This document shows, piece by piece, positions 7,903 through 16,867 of a stretch of DNA of 64,000 nucleotides (positions are counted from its first letter, which is position 1; the number at the start of each line of letters is the position of its first letter). Source of the DNA: ZC4RG19 sp036279475 (GTDB lineage: Bacteria; Actinomycetota; Acidimicrobiia; Acidimicrobiales; VFJN01); the NCBI GenBank assembly GCA_036279475.1, contig DASUJB010000147.1, positions 1 to 64,000 of the forward strand, read 5' to 3'. The notes under the pieces are model-generated. The model had not been told where the DNA came from, searched no databases, and saw nothing but the letters and a program-made list of their open reading frames with translations. The translations under genes and the position numbers were made by a program.

Positions 7903-9102
7903 CTACCCGCCCTCGCCCGGGGCCTCGCCGGGCGCCCACTCGAGCACCCTGAAGCCGCCCAGGCCCCCCCGGTCGGTGAGGGCGGCGGCCTCGAGCACCC
8001 GGCTGCGGGCGGCCAGGGCCGCCAGGTCGCCGACGTGGGCGCGCTCCTGCCACGTCGACCTCGCCTCGCCCACCAGGTCGTCCAGGCCGTGCCGTGCCAA
8101 CCAGTCGGCCTGGGACCGGTCGGAGGTGGGCGGCCGGACCAGCGCGAGCTGGTCGACCGCCACCTCGCACGTGACGTCCTGGCGGCCGAGGTCGTCGAGC
8201 GGTCCGCCGGCACGGCCGTGCGCCCGGTAGGTCCGGAGCCACTCGCCCTGCGGCCGGGTCGCCATGTCGGCCGTGGTGGTGACGTAGTCCACGACCACCA
8301 CCCGACCGCCGGCTCCGGCGACGGCCAGCGCCTCGCGCAACCAGGACCGGGCCGCCTCCTGCAGGGCCACCCGTGCCCCCTCGGCCGCCACGGGGACCAG
8401 CCGATCGAGTGCCGCGGACCGGCGGGCGTCGAGGGGCACCGCCCTCTCCGCGAGGCGGGGCCCACCACGACCGGTGGCCAGGTCGACCCGGACCTCGTCC
8501 CAACGATCCACCGACCGCTGGGCCAGGCCGAAGGGGAGGTCGTCGAGCAGCTCGTTGGCCAGCACCACCGCCGGTCCCGCCACCCGAGGCAGGTCGGCGA
8601 GGCTGACGCACAGCGGACCGGCGGGACCGCCGGCCACCGGCGATCCGGTGTCCGGATCGACGGGCGGGAAGGCCAGCGCCGGGTCCTCCACCGGGAGGTG
8701 GCGGGCGTGCAGCCGTCGCTGGGCCACCGACCGCTCGACCAGGACGTAGCGCAGGGCGGTGGCGCAGGCGGGCGCGGCCGCCAGGACCGTCCGTGCCAGC
8801 GTGCCCGGTCCGGCCCCGGCCTCGACGACCACGTACGGCGACGGCCGGCCGAGCTGGTACCACCACTGGTCGAGCGCTCGGGCCACCACGCCACCGAAGA
8901 GGGGGCCGACCTCCGGGCTGGTCAGGAAGTCGCCCGACCGGCCGCCGGCCCGGCCACCCCTCTCGTAGAAGCCGGCGCCGGGCTGGTACAGCGCCAGCTC
9001 GAGCACCCGGTCGAAGGGCAGCGGGCCGTGCCGCCGGATCTCGGCGGCGACCGCCGCCTCCACGCCGGAGACCGGCGGGTCGGGCACGCTCACCGGCGCC
9101 AC
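7903..9102 (-). CDS. SAM-dependent methyltransferase, MidA/NDUFAF7 family (probable complex I protein arginine methyltransferase)
   Basis: A 399-residue protein of the COG1565/Methyltransf_28 family. It shows GDFLTSPEVGPLFG (residues 57-70), the SAM-binding VVEAGAGPGTLARTVL (about 92-107) and ANELLDDLPF. The human homologue NDUFAF7 symmetrically dimethylates Arg85 of the 49-kDa complex I subunit NDUFS2 (the NuoD equivalent) during assembly. Here the gene sits 76 bases downstream of nuoN1, on the same strand, closing an 11-subunit complex I operon. NuoD1 of that operon keeps the target-type Arg (His-Arg-Gly, residue 69), while NuoD2 of the second operon has Thr there. A role in methylating NuoD1 is therefore a strong inference, not yet shown. 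The start is GTG 9102; GTG 9093 is also possible. Confidence 0.85.
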   Translation of the reverse strand: MAPVSVPDPPVSGVEAAVAAEIRRHGPLPFDRVLELALYQPGAGFYERGGRAGGRSGDFLTSPEVGPLFGGVVARALDQWWYQLGRPSPYVVVEAGAGPGTLARTVLAAAPACATALRYVLVERSVAQRRLHARHLPVEDPALAFPPVDPDTGSPVAGGPAGPLCVSLADLPRVAGPAVVLANELLDDLPFGLAQRSVDRWDEVRVDLATGRGGPRLAERAVPLDARRSAALDRLVPVAAEGARVALQEAARSWLREALAVAGAGGRVVVVDYVTTTADMATRPQGEWLRTYRAHGRAGGPLDDLGRQDVTCEVAVDQLALVRPPTSDRSQADWLARHGLDDLVGEARSTWQERAHVGDLAALAARSRVLEAAALTDRGGLGGFRVLEWAPGEAPGEGG

Positions 9103-9134
9103 CGGCCCGTGGGGGGAGCGGTGCCGGGAGCGGG

Positions 9135-9167
9135 CGCCACCGGCGCGGCCCCCGCCCTCCGGTGGCG
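9135..9167 (-). terminator. Hairpin between nuoN1 and the methyltransferase gene
   Basis: Positions 9135-9143 and 9159-9167 can form a perfect 9-bp GC-rich stem with a 15-base loop. It could be a partial terminator or an attenuator that lowers methyltransferase expression relative to nuo1. No T-tract follows. Confidence 0.4.
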
Positions 9168-9178
9168 GCCCCCGGCCG

Positions 9179-10690
9179 TCAGGGCGTCACGCCCGCCACG
9201 AAGTCGGCCATGTCGCCCAGCTCGGCCGCCCACTGGGTGACGCCGAAGGCCAACGTGAGGACGGCCGTGATGGCCAGCGCCGCCGTCAACGACACCGGCA
9301 ACCGCACGGGGGTGACGTCACCGTCGGGCGCAGGGTTCATCCACATCTCCTTGGCGACGTTGGCGTAGTACGCCAGCGACACCACGGTGTTGACCGCCAT
9401 CACCACGGCCAGGGCGTACCCCCACCCCGTGTCCGACTCGACCACCGCTCGGAAGGCGACGAACTTGGCCAGCCAACCGCCCAGGGGCGGGATGCCGGCC
9501 AGGGCAAACAGGAAGAGCGACATCAGGACGGCCAGGGACGGGGCGTACTCGAACAGCCCGCCGAACGTCGAGATGTCCGCGCTGCCCGTCTTGCGAGCCA
9601 CCGCCATCACCACGGTGAAGGCACCGAGGTTCATGGCGGCGTAGATGAGCAGGTAGGTCACCACCGTGCTGAGGGTCGTGCCACCGATCTGGCCCACCAC
9701 CGCCATGGGGGCGAGGATGAAGCCGGCCTGGGAGATCCCCGAGTAGGCCAGCATGCGCACCAGGTTCGTCTGGCGCAGCGCCACCACGTTGCCGACCGTC
9801 ATCGAGCCCGCGGCCAGGACCCACATGAGCGGCCGGACGACCTCGGCCTGCTCGGCGAAGCCGATGACGACGAGCTGCACCAGGGCCACGAACCCCGCGG
9901 CCTTGGAGGACACCGACAGGAAGGCGGTGACGGGCGTGGGCGCGCCCTCGTACGTGTCGGGTGCCCACGTGTGGAAGGGCACCGCCGACACCTTGAAGGC
10001 GAAGCCGGCGATCACGAACACGATGGCCAGGGTGATCACGGGGACGGAGCCGCCCGCGGTGCCGAGGGCCTCGCCGATGCCGCCGAGCCGGGTGGTACCC
10101 GCCACGCCGTACAGGAGCGACATCCCGTAGAGGAGCACACCCGTGGCGAACACCCCCATCAGGTAGTACTTGACGCCGGCCTCGTTGCCCTTCCGGTCGC
10201 GCTTGCGCCAGCCGGCCAGGAGGTACGCGGGGACCGACAGGGTCTCGAGGGCGACGAAGATCGTGACGAGGTCGCGCGCCGACGCCATCACCGTCATCCC
10301 CAGGATGGACGACAGCAGCAGGAAGTAGTACTCGCCCTCCGCGTAGTCGCCCTCGGCGACGTAGTTGGTCGACAGCAGCACCGTGACGTACCCGGCCACG
10401 AGGAACAGGGCCTTGACCACGAGGGAGAAGTCGTCGACGGCGTAGGCGCCGCCGAACATCGTCCGGTCGGCGCCGTCGGCGGCCAGCGTGAGCACGGGGA
10501 CGAGCGCGCCGAGCAGCCCGATCCCTGCCAGGGAGGGGAGCGCTCCCTTCCGGTCGTCCGGGAGGAAGAGGTCGGCCACCAGCACGAGGCACAGGACGCC
10601 CACGACGACCAGCTCGGGGGCGAGGGCGTGCCAGTCGATGTCGGGACGGGCGAAGCCGTCCTGCGACGCCCGGGCGAGGAGGGCCAGCAC
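9179..10690 (-). CDS. nuoN: NADH-quinone oxidoreductase subunit N (operon 1)
   Basis: A 503-residue antiporter-like membrane subunit of complex I, with about 14 membrane segments. It shows the family motif for proton transfer: the Glu in VALETLSVPAYLL on TM5, the Lys in FAFKVSAVPFHTWAPD on TM7, and the broken-helix TPVTAFLSVSSKAAGF. It is the last nuo gene of operon 1. The start is GTG 10690, 6 bases after nuoM1. It is clearly different in sequence from NuoN2 at 22098-23639, so the two are not a recent duplication. Confidence 0.93.
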   Translation of the reverse strand: MLALLARASQDGFARPDIDWHALAPELVVVGVLCLVLVADLFLPDDRKGALPSLAGIGLLGALVPVLTLAADGADRTMFGGAYAVDDFSLVVKALFLVAGYVTVLLSTNYVAEGDYAEGEYYFLLLSSILGMTVMASARDLVTIFVALETLSVPAYLLAGWRKRDRKGNEAGVKYYLMGVFATGVLLYGMSLLYGVAGTTRLGGIGEALGTAGGSVPVITLAIVFVIAGFAFKVSAVPFHTWAPDTYEGAPTPVTAFLSVSSKAAGFVALVQLVVIGFAEQAEVVRPLMWVLAAGSMTVGNVVALRQTNLVRMLAYSGISQAGFILAPMAVVGQIGGTTLSTVVTYLLIYAAMNLGAFTVVMAVARKTGSADISTFGGLFEYAPSLAVLMSLFLFALAGIPPLGGWLAKFVAFRAVVESDTGWGYALAVVMAVNTVVSLAYYANVAKEMWMNPAPDGDVTPVRLPVSLTAALAITAVLTLAFGVTQWAAELGDMADFVAGVTP

Positions 10691-10696
10691 GGCGGA

Positions 10697-12244
10697 TCAG
10701 CCGCCCACCGCGGCGGCGATGGACTGGGCCACGGAGGTGAGCTGGTCGTCCCCGACGCGGAACACCAGGTTCGGGTAGACGCCGACGACGAGGATCAGCA
10801 CGAGGAGCGGCACCCAGGCGATCCACTCCGGCAGCGTGACGTCAGGGATCTCCTCGTCCTCGAACTCCTCGGTGGGCGTGCCGAAGGCCGTGCGCTGGTA
10901 CAGCCACAGCAGGTAGCCGGCGGCGAACACCGTGCCCAGGGCGGCGACGACCATGTAGACGCGGAACAGCTCCTCGCTGAGGCCGGCGCCCGGCTGGTAG
11001 GTCGAGAGGATCGCCGGGAACTCGCCCCAGAAGCCGGCGAGGCCCGGCAGGCCCAGCGAGGCCATGGCCGTGAAGCCCAAGATCCAGCCCAGCCGCGGCG
11101 CCTTCACGAGGATGCCCCCCAGCCGGCGGATCTCCAGCGTGTGGTAGCGCTCCTTCACGGAGCCGGCGATGAAGAAGAGCATGCCGGTGATGAGCCCGTG
11201 GGCGACCATGCCCATCAGGGCGGCGTTGAGCCCGAAGTCGGTGAGCGTGGCCACCCCGAGCATGGTGAAGCCCATGTGGGCGACCGACGAGAAGGCGATG
11301 AGCCGCTTCATGTCCGTCTGCGCCAGGCAGGCCAGGGCTCCGTAGATGATGCCGATGACGGCCAGCAGGCCGATCCACGGAGCCCACGACACCGCGGCCT
11401 CGGGCAGGATGGGCAGGGCGACCCGGACGAACCCGTAGGTGCCGAGCTTGAGGAGCACCGCCGCCAGGATGACCGAGCCCACGGTGGGCGCCTGGGTGTG
11501 GGCGTCGGGCAGCCAGGTGTGGAACGGGAAGATCGGCACCTTGATGCCGAACCCCATGAACATCCCGCCGAAGATCAGCAGCTCGGTGGTGTGCGAGACG
11601 TTGCCGCGGGCCACCCCCGCGGCCAGGTCGCTCATGACGAACGAATCGCTGCCCGCCGCGAAGAAGAGCGCGAGGAAGCTCACGATCATCAGGGCCGACC
11701 CGAACAGCGTGAACAGGAAGAACTTGATGGCCGCGTACTGGCGCTGCTCACCGCCCCACACGCCGATGAGGAAGTACATCGGCAACAGCACGACCTCGAA
11801 GAACACGAAGAAGAGGATGAGGTCCTGGGCCACGAACGTGCCGAGCATGCCGGTGTGCAGCACGAGCAGCAGGATGAGGAAGGCCTTGGGGTTCCGTGGC
11901 TCGGGGAAGTGGTTCCACGAGTACACGATGCACAGCGGCACGATCAGCAGCGTCAGGGCGATCAACGGGATCGACAGGCCGTCGATCCCGATCGCGTACC
12001 GGCTGTGGATCACGTCGATCCACGACTCGTCCACCACGAACTGCAGGCGGTCCGTGGCGCCGTAGTCGAAGTCGGCGATGACGGCGGCTCCGACACCCGC
12101 CGTGCCCAACGACACGACGAGGGCCAGCCACTTGTGCGCCGACTCCAGGGTCCTGGGCACGAGCAGCATCACCAGGGCTCCTGCCAGAGGCAGGAACACC
12201 ATGAGCGACAGGCCCCAGTCGGTCAGGAACTCGTTGTTGTCCAT
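10697..12244 (-). CDS. nuoM: NADH-quinone oxidoreductase subunit M (operon 1)
   Basis: A 515-residue antiporter-like, proton-pumping subunit with 14 predicted membrane segments. The hallmark FFEVVLLPMYFLIGVWGG carries the TM5 Glu, FGIKVPIFPFHTWLPDAHTQAPT carries the TM7 Lys, and the broken helix GSVILAAVLLKLGTYGF follows. Length is normal for NuoM (about 500). The start is ATG 12244. It sits 21 bases after nuoL1 and 6 bases before nuoN1 in one operon. Confidence 0.95.
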   Translation of the reverse strand: MDNNEFLTDWGLSLMVFLPLAGALVMLLVPRTLESAHKWLALVVSLGTAGVGAAVIADFDYGATDRLQFVVDESWIDVIHSRYAIGIDGLSIPLIALTLLIVPLCIVYSWNHFPEPRNPKAFLILLLVLHTGMLGTFVAQDLILFFVFFEVVLLPMYFLIGVWGGEQRQYAAIKFFLFTLFGSALMIVSFLALFFAAGSDSFVMSDLAAGVARGNVSHTTELLIFGGMFMGFGIKVPIFPFHTWLPDAHTQAPTVGSVILAAVLLKLGTYGFVRVALPILPEAAVSWAPWIGLLAVIGIIYGALACLAQTDMKRLIAFSSVAHMGFTMLGVATLTDFGLNAALMGMVAHGLITGMLFFIAGSVKERYHTLEIRRLGGILVKAPRLGWILGFTAMASLGLPGLAGFWGEFPAILSTYQPGAGLSEELFRVYMVVAALGTVFAAGYLLWLYQRTAFGTPTEEFEDEEIPDVTLPEWIAWVPLLVLILVVGVYPNLVFRVGDDQLTSVAQSIAAAVGG

Positions 12245-12265
12245 CGTGAACCTTGGCGGTAGCCG

Positions 12266-14446
12266 TCAGACGAAGATGATGATGACGCCGGCGAAGAGCG
12301 CGGCGGCACCGAAGAGGAGCGCCCCGTACTGCTGCACCTTGCCGGAGGTGAGTTGGCGGAAGACCTGGCCGCTGCTGTTGGCCGCAGCCGCCGACCCCGT
12401 GATGGCACCGTCGACGACCTGCTGGTCGATCCGGGTGTACACGAAGCGGCCGACGGCCGTGGCCCCCCGGCCGGCCCCGTTGACCACGCCGTCGATGACG
12501 TGCTGGTTGACCCAGTACGCGGCCCGGGCGACGGGACCCTTGACCGCACCGACGATCACGTCGGTGTACAGCCAGTCGAGGTAGTACTTGTTCTCGAGCA
12601 CCTGGCGGCCGACCCGGGCCAGGCGGTTGCGCTGCGTGATCCCGTGGGGACCGAGGCCCCGCCAGTACCACAGGTAGGCGACGCCGATGCCGAGGACGGC
12701 CACGATCGTGGCCGTGACGGCGATCCCGGGGGAGAACTCCGGGTGGCTGAAGTTGGCCGTCGGGAAGTACGGGGCCTTCGGCTCGTAGAAGTGCTCGAAC
12801 CGCAGGTCGAGCCCGTCACCGGGCCCCACCGCCGCCGGCAGGTTGGCGAAGCCGGCGGTCACCCCTAGGACGGCCAGCACCCACAGCGGGACCGTGAGGC
12901 GGGGGCCCGATTCGTGTGGGTGACCGTGGCCGCGGTACTCGCCGAAGAACGTCAGGTACACGACCCGGGTCATGTAGGCCGCCGTCATCAGGGCCCCGAC
13001 GATGCCCACGACCATGAACGCGGTGTAGCCGCCCCCGCCGCCGAGCTGGCTGGCACCTGCGAGGATCTCGTCCTTCGACCAGAACCCCGCCAGGGGGAAG
13101 ATGCCGACGAGGGCCCCCGTGGCGATGAGGAAGGTCCGGTAGGTGTGCGGCATCCACCGCCGCAGACCCCCCATGTCCTTGCGCATGTCGAAGCTGTGCA
13201 CGGCGTGGCTGACCGACCCGGCGCCCAGGAACAGGCAGGCCTTGAAGAAGGCGTGGGTGAAGAGGTGGAAGAACGCTGCCGTCCAGGCTCCCACGCCCAG
13301 CGCCATCACCATGTAGCCGAGCTGCGACACGGTCGAGTAGGCGAGGACCTTCTTGATGTCGTTCTGGACGAACGCCAGCCCGGCACCGCCGAGCACCGTG
13401 ACCGCGCCCACCACGGCGAGCAGGTTCACGCTGGACACGCCGATGCTCAGGCCCTCGAAGAACACGCCGTAGAGGCGGCCCACCATGTAGACGCCGGCGA
13501 CCACCATCGTGGCCGCGTGGATGAGGGCCGACACGGGCGTGGGTCCGGCCATGGCGTCGGGCAGCCACGTGTGGAGGATGAACTGCCCCGACTTCGACAT
13601 GACCGCGGCCACCAGCGAGCACGACGCCACCAGCAGGGCGAGGTGGCTGATGTCGCCCGACAGCGCCTGGGAGTTGATGTCGACGATGTCGAAGGTCTGC
13701 CCGGCTGCGAAGTACAGGGTGATGACGCCGACGATCAGGCCAACGTCCCCCACGCGGTTGGTGATGAACGCCTTGAGGGCGGCGTCGCTGTTCGCCTTCT
13801 CCTCCCACCAGTGGCCGATGAGCGCGAACGAGCACAGGCCCACCAGCTCCCAGCACACGAGGAGCTGCAGCGTCGACGTGGACATGACCAGGCCGAGCAT
13901 CGACGCCGTGAACAGCGACAGGAAGGCGAAGAAGTGGGTGTAGCGCCGGTCGCCGTGGACGTAGTCGGTGGAGTACACGTGCACCAGGAGGGACACGAGC
14001 GTGACGACGACCAGCATCATCGCGGCCGGGCCGTCCAGCAGCATCCCGGCCTCGACGTCGACCCCGCCGATCTCGAACCAGGTCCAGGTCCGCTGGACGG
14101 GCGGGACCTCGTGCTCCTCCTCCTCGGCCGCGGCGGCGACCTCTCCGCCCTGCCCACCGGTGCCCTCGACCCCTCCGGCGGTGGTGGCCTCGGCCAGCTC
14201 GCCCTCGCCCCCGAGGGCGTGACCCGTACCCTCCCCCGCCTCCTCGGCGGTGGCCTCGTGGGCGGCCGGCGGGTCCTCGACGTGGTCGAACCACTGGACG
14301 TTGGTGGCGATCGCCAGCACGAAGGCGACGGCGACGGCGGCGATGCCGACCTCGCTGCCCTTCCTGGGCAGGCGCTTGCCGAAGAAGAGGATCAGGAAGA
14401 ACGAGGCGGCGGGGACGAGGGGGATGATCCAGGCGTTGTCGAGCAC
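12266..14446 (-). CDS. nuoL: NADH-quinone oxidoreductase subunit L (operon 1) with acidic loop insertion
   Basis: A 726-residue subunit, the distal proton pump of complex I with the lateral helix at its C-terminus. Core motifs are CWELVGLCSFALIGHWW, MSKSGQFILHTWLPDAMAGPTPVSALIHAATMV and the DIKKVLAYSTVSQLGYMV segment. It is about 100 residues longer than a typical NuoL (about 610-650). The N-terminal loop between the second hydrophobic stretch and the conserved LLVHVYSTDYV (residues about 57-115) holds an insertion rich in Glu, Gly, Ala and Thr with repeated GEG and a run of four Glu. NuoL2 lacks this insertion. The start is GTG 14446. The insertion may be a flexible periplasmic loop; its role is unknown. 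Confidence 0.93.
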   Translation of the reverse strand: MLDNAWIIPLVPAASFFLILFFGKRLPRKGSEVGIAAVAVAFVLAIATNVQWFDHVEDPPAAHEATAEEAGEGTGHALGGEGELAEATTAGGVEGTGGQGGEVAAAAEEEEHEVPPVQRTWTWFEIGGVDVEAGMLLDGPAAMMLVVVTLVSLLVHVYSTDYVHGDRRYTHFFAFLSLFTASMLGLVMSTSTLQLLVCWELVGLCSFALIGHWWEEKANSDAALKAFITNRVGDVGLIVGVITLYFAAGQTFDIVDINSQALSGDISHLALLVASCSLVAAVMSKSGQFILHTWLPDAMAGPTPVSALIHAATMVVAGVYMVGRLYGVFFEGLSIGVSSVNLLAVVGAVTVLGGAGLAFVQNDIKKVLAYSTVSQLGYMVMALGVGAWTAAFFHLFTHAFFKACLFLGAGSVSHAVHSFDMRKDMGGLRRWMPHTYRTFLIATGALVGIFPLAGFWSKDEILAGASQLGGGGGYTAFMVVGIVGALMTAAYMTRVVYLTFFGEYRGHGHPHESGPRLTVPLWVLAVLGVTAGFANLPAAVGPGDGLDLRFEHFYEPKAPYFPTANFSHPEFSPGIAVTATIVAVLGIGVAYLWYWRGLGPHGITQRNRLARVGRQVLENKYYLDWLYTDVIVGAVKGPVARAAYWVNQHVIDGVVNGAGRGATAVGRFVYTRIDQQVVDGAITGSAAAANSSGQVFRQLTSGKVQQYGALLFGAAALFAGVIIIFV

Positions 14447-14455
14447 GATTCCCCG

Positions 14456-14764
14456 CTATCCCCTCATCGAATCGATCTCGTCGAGGTCAACGCTCGACCG
14501 GTTCCGGTAGATGATCAGCACCATGGCCAGGCCGACGCCGACCTCTGCGGCGGCGACCGCGATGACGAAGAGGGCGAACACCGCCCCCGTGATGTCGTTG
14601 CCCATCGCCCCGAATGCAAGCAGGTTGATGTTCACCGCGTTCAGGATGAGCTCGATCGACATGAGCACGAGCACCGTGTTCTTCCGAGCGATCACCCCGT
14701 ACACGCCGGTGCAGAAGAGGATCGCCCCCAGTAGGAGGAACTGGTTGAGCAGCAACTCGTCCAT
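14456..14764 (-). CDS. nuoK: NADH-quinone oxidoreductase subunit K (operon 1)
   Basis: A 102-residue, three-helix membrane subunit. The two conserved helix glutamates used in proton transfer are visible in MSIELILNAVNINLLAF and in VAAAEVGVGLAM. ATG 14764 overlaps the stop of nuoJ1 by one base (TGATG), which indicates translational coupling. Length is normal (about 100). Confidence 0.95.
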   Translation of the reverse strand: MDELLLNQFLLLGAILFCTGVYGVIARKNTVLVLMSIELILNAVNINLLAFGAMGNDITGAVFALFVIAVAAAEVGVGLAMVLIIYRNRSSVDLDEIDSMRG

Positions 14765-15276
14765 CAGCGGTCCTTCCGGGCGATGACGATGGCCCCGATC
14801 AGGGCCGCCAGCAGCAGGACCGAGATCGCCTCGAAGGGGATCAGGAACTGGCTGAAGATGGCGTCACCGATGGTGGACGTGTTGCTGCCGTCGACGGTGG
14901 CGATCTGGCGGTCGTTGGGCAGCGGGTCGTCGCCGAAGTTTTCGATCAGGGCGTAGCCCATCACGCCGGCGAGCAGGGCGGCAGTGACGACGCCCGCCCA
15001 CCAGTGGCTGTTCGTCATCTGCTCGTCGCGCCCGATGCGGCTGCGGGTGAGCATGATGCCGAACAGCATCAGGACCATGATCGCACCGATGTACACGAGG
15101 ACCTGCGTGACGGCCACGAACTCGGCGGCCAGGAGGATGAACTGCGCCGCCACGCCGGCGAACACGACGATCAACGCCAACGCCGATCGCACGACGTTGC
15201 GGTTGGTCACCACCACGACGGAAGCTGCCACCATGACCGCGGCGATGGCGTAGAAGAAGACGTTCTCGGCGACCAT
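14764..15276 (-). CDS. nuoJ: NADH-quinone oxidoreductase subunit J (operon 1)
   Basis: A 170-residue membrane subunit with five predicted helices. The family hallmark EFVAVTQVLVYIGAIMVLMLF (the pi-bulge TM3 and following helix) is present. ATG 15276 overlaps the nuoI1 stop by one base. Unlike NuoJ2 it has no C-terminal extension. A polar loop of about 35 residues precedes the last helix. Confidence 0.94.
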   Translation of the reverse strand: MVAENVFFYAIAAVMVAASVVVVTNRNVVRSALALIVVFAGVAAQFILLAAEFVAVTQVLVYIGAIMVLMLFGIMLTRSRIGRDEQMTNSHWWAGVVTAALLAGVMGYALIENFGDDPLPNDRQIATVDGSNTSTIGDAIFSQFLIPFEAISVLLLAALIGAIVIARKDR

Positions 15277-15830
15277 CAGCGGGGCACCTTGCGAACCTTC
15301 TGCTCCGACCCCGCCTCGTACGGCTCGAAGTCCGGGACGGTCTCCATCCACTGACCGAGGCGCTCCTTGTCGTGGAGGAGGTCGGCCAGGCGCAGCTCGG
15401 AGTACTCGTACTCCGGGCTCCAGAACAGCGCGTCGAACGGGCAGACCTCGACGCAGATGCCGCAGTACATGCAGAGGGCGTAGTCGATGTCGAAGCGGTC
15501 CAGCTCGTTGACCGTGCGGGGCCGACCACCGGGGCGGCGGGGCGGGGCGGTGGCCTTGTGGCCCTCGATGTAGATGCACCAGTCGGGGCAGCTGCGGGCG
15601 CACAGCATGCAGACCGTGCAGTTGTCCTCCTTGAGGGCGATCACCCCCCGGGCCCGCGGCGGCGGGGTCTCCTTCTCGTGGGGGTACTGGACGGTGGCCG
15701 CCCCCTGGGAGGGAGCGGGGACGAGCGTGCGGACGCCCCGCGAGGGGAACATCGTCTTCGCCATCGTCTTGAGCGTGACGCCCAGGCCCTTCACGAGGCC
15801 CGGCGCCTTCGGCGTGGGGATCTCCGCCAC
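15276..15830 (-). CDS. nuoI: NADH-quinone oxidoreductase subunit I (operon 1)
   Basis: A 184-residue peripheral-arm subunit carrying two [4Fe-4S] clusters (N6a and N6b). The cysteine sets are CTVCMLCARSCPDWC and CMYCGICVEVCPFDA. The N-terminal helix anchors it to NuoH. In an enzyme without NuoE, F and G this subunit is the likely entry point for electrons from an unknown donor such as a ferredoxin, as in cyanobacterial and archaeal 11-subunit enzymes (inference). ATG 15830 overlaps nuoH1 by one base. Confidence 0.95.
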   Translation of the reverse strand: MAEIPTPKAPGLVKGLGVTLKTMAKTMFPSRGVRTLVPAPSQGAATVQYPHEKETPPPRARGVIALKEDNCTVCMLCARSCPDWCIYIEGHKATAPPRRPGGRPRTVNELDRFDIDYALCMYCGICVEVCPFDALFWSPEYEYSELRLADLLHDKERLGQWMETVPDFEPYEAGSEQKVRKVPR

Positions 15831-16867
15831 TACCAGGCCACCTTCAGAGCCATGGTCGCCAGGATGTTGACCAGCGACAGCGGGATGAGGAACTTCCAGG
15901 CGAGCTGCTGGAGCTGATCCTCACGGAAGCGTGGGTAGGTGAACCGCACCCAGAAGACCACGAACGACACCAGCATGATCTTCACCAGGAGCACGATCGG
16001 GCCCACCACGTTCATGTAGTCGGCGTCGAGGTCCATCCCCGGCAGCGCCCAGCCACCGAGGAACAGCGTGGCAGCCACCGCCGAGAACGCGCCCACGCTG
16101 GCGAACTCGGCGATGAAGAACAGCAGGAACCGCATGCCCGAGTACTCGGTCATGTAGCCGGACACCAGCTCCGACTCGGCGATCGGCATGTCGAAGGGTG
16201 CCTGGGTCAGCTCCGCCTGCATCGACACGAGGAAGATGAAGAAGCCCACGAACTGGGTGATGATGTACGGGTTGCCGATGCCGGAGAACCCGAAGATCTC
16301 GCCGTCGGCCTGGGCGGCGACGATGCCCTGCATGTTGAGCGTGCCGGCCTGGATGACCACGCCGACGACGGCCAGGACCATCGGCAGCTCGTAGGCGATG
16401 AGCTGCCCTGCCGCCCGGAGGCCGCCCAGGAGCGAGTACTTGTTGGCCGACGCCCACCCGGCGAGGAGGATGCCGAGCACGGAGATCGACGAGACGGCCA
16501 GCACGTAGAAGATGCCGACGTCCAGGTCGGTGAACCAGGCGTCAGGGCCGAACGGCACCGCCGCCAGGATGAGGAAGACGGCCAGGACCACCACGTACGG
16601 CGCCATGGCGAACAACCGCCGGTCGGCCCGCCACGGGATGATGTCCTCCTTCTGGATCCACTTGCCCACCTCGGCCAGGAGCTGCATCGAGCCGTAGGGA
16701 CCGGCCTCCATGGGCCCGAGCCGGCTCTGCATGAAGCTCATCATCTTGAACAGGAAGACGTAGACGAGGGTGCCCGCCAACAGCAGCACCGCTGCCAGCA
16801 CGCCGACCGATCGCAGCACCGTCTGCTGCCAGTAGGCCAACTCGATCGCGAGCAGCGAGGCCGTCAT
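15830..16867 (-). CDS. nuoH: NADH-quinone oxidoreductase subunit H (operon 1)
   Basis: A 345-residue membrane subunit that forms much of the quinone tunnel and the E-channel. Motifs include FMQSRLGPMEAGPYGSMQLL, ELPMVLAVVGVV, and the quinone-side loop ELTQAPFDMPIAESELVSGYMTEYSG, with the acidic residues of the proton path. ATG 16867 overlaps the nuoD1 stop by 4 bases (ATGA). The usual Arg-rich C-terminal FWVRFTYPRFREDQLQQLAWK is present. Confidence 0.95.
   Translation of the reverse strand: MTASLLAIELAYWQQTVLRSVGVLAAVLLLAGTLVYVFLFKMMSFMQSRLGPMEAGPYGSMQLLAEVGKWIQKEDIIPWRADRRLFAMAPYVVVLAVFLILAAVPFGPDAWFTDLDVGIFYVLAVSSISVLGILLAGWASANKYSLLGGLRAAGQLIAYELPMVLAVVGVVIQAGTLNMQGIVAAQADGEIFGFSGIGNPYIITQFVGFFIFLVSMQAELTQAPFDMPIAESELVSGYMTEYSGMRFLLFFIAEFASVGAFSAVAATLFLGGWALPGMDLDADYMNVVGPIVLLVKIMLVSFVVFWVRFTYPRFREDQLQQLAWKFLIPLSLVNILATMALKVAW

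Noticed and set aside
9971..12262. A 763-codon plus-strand open frame opposite nuoM1/nuoN1, and similar long frames opposite the other nuo, acs and hem genes
   Set aside because: These are antisense frames typical of very GC-rich DNA; their products are low-complexity Arg/Gly/His/Asp-rich with no domain, while the minus-strand frames encode complete known proteins.
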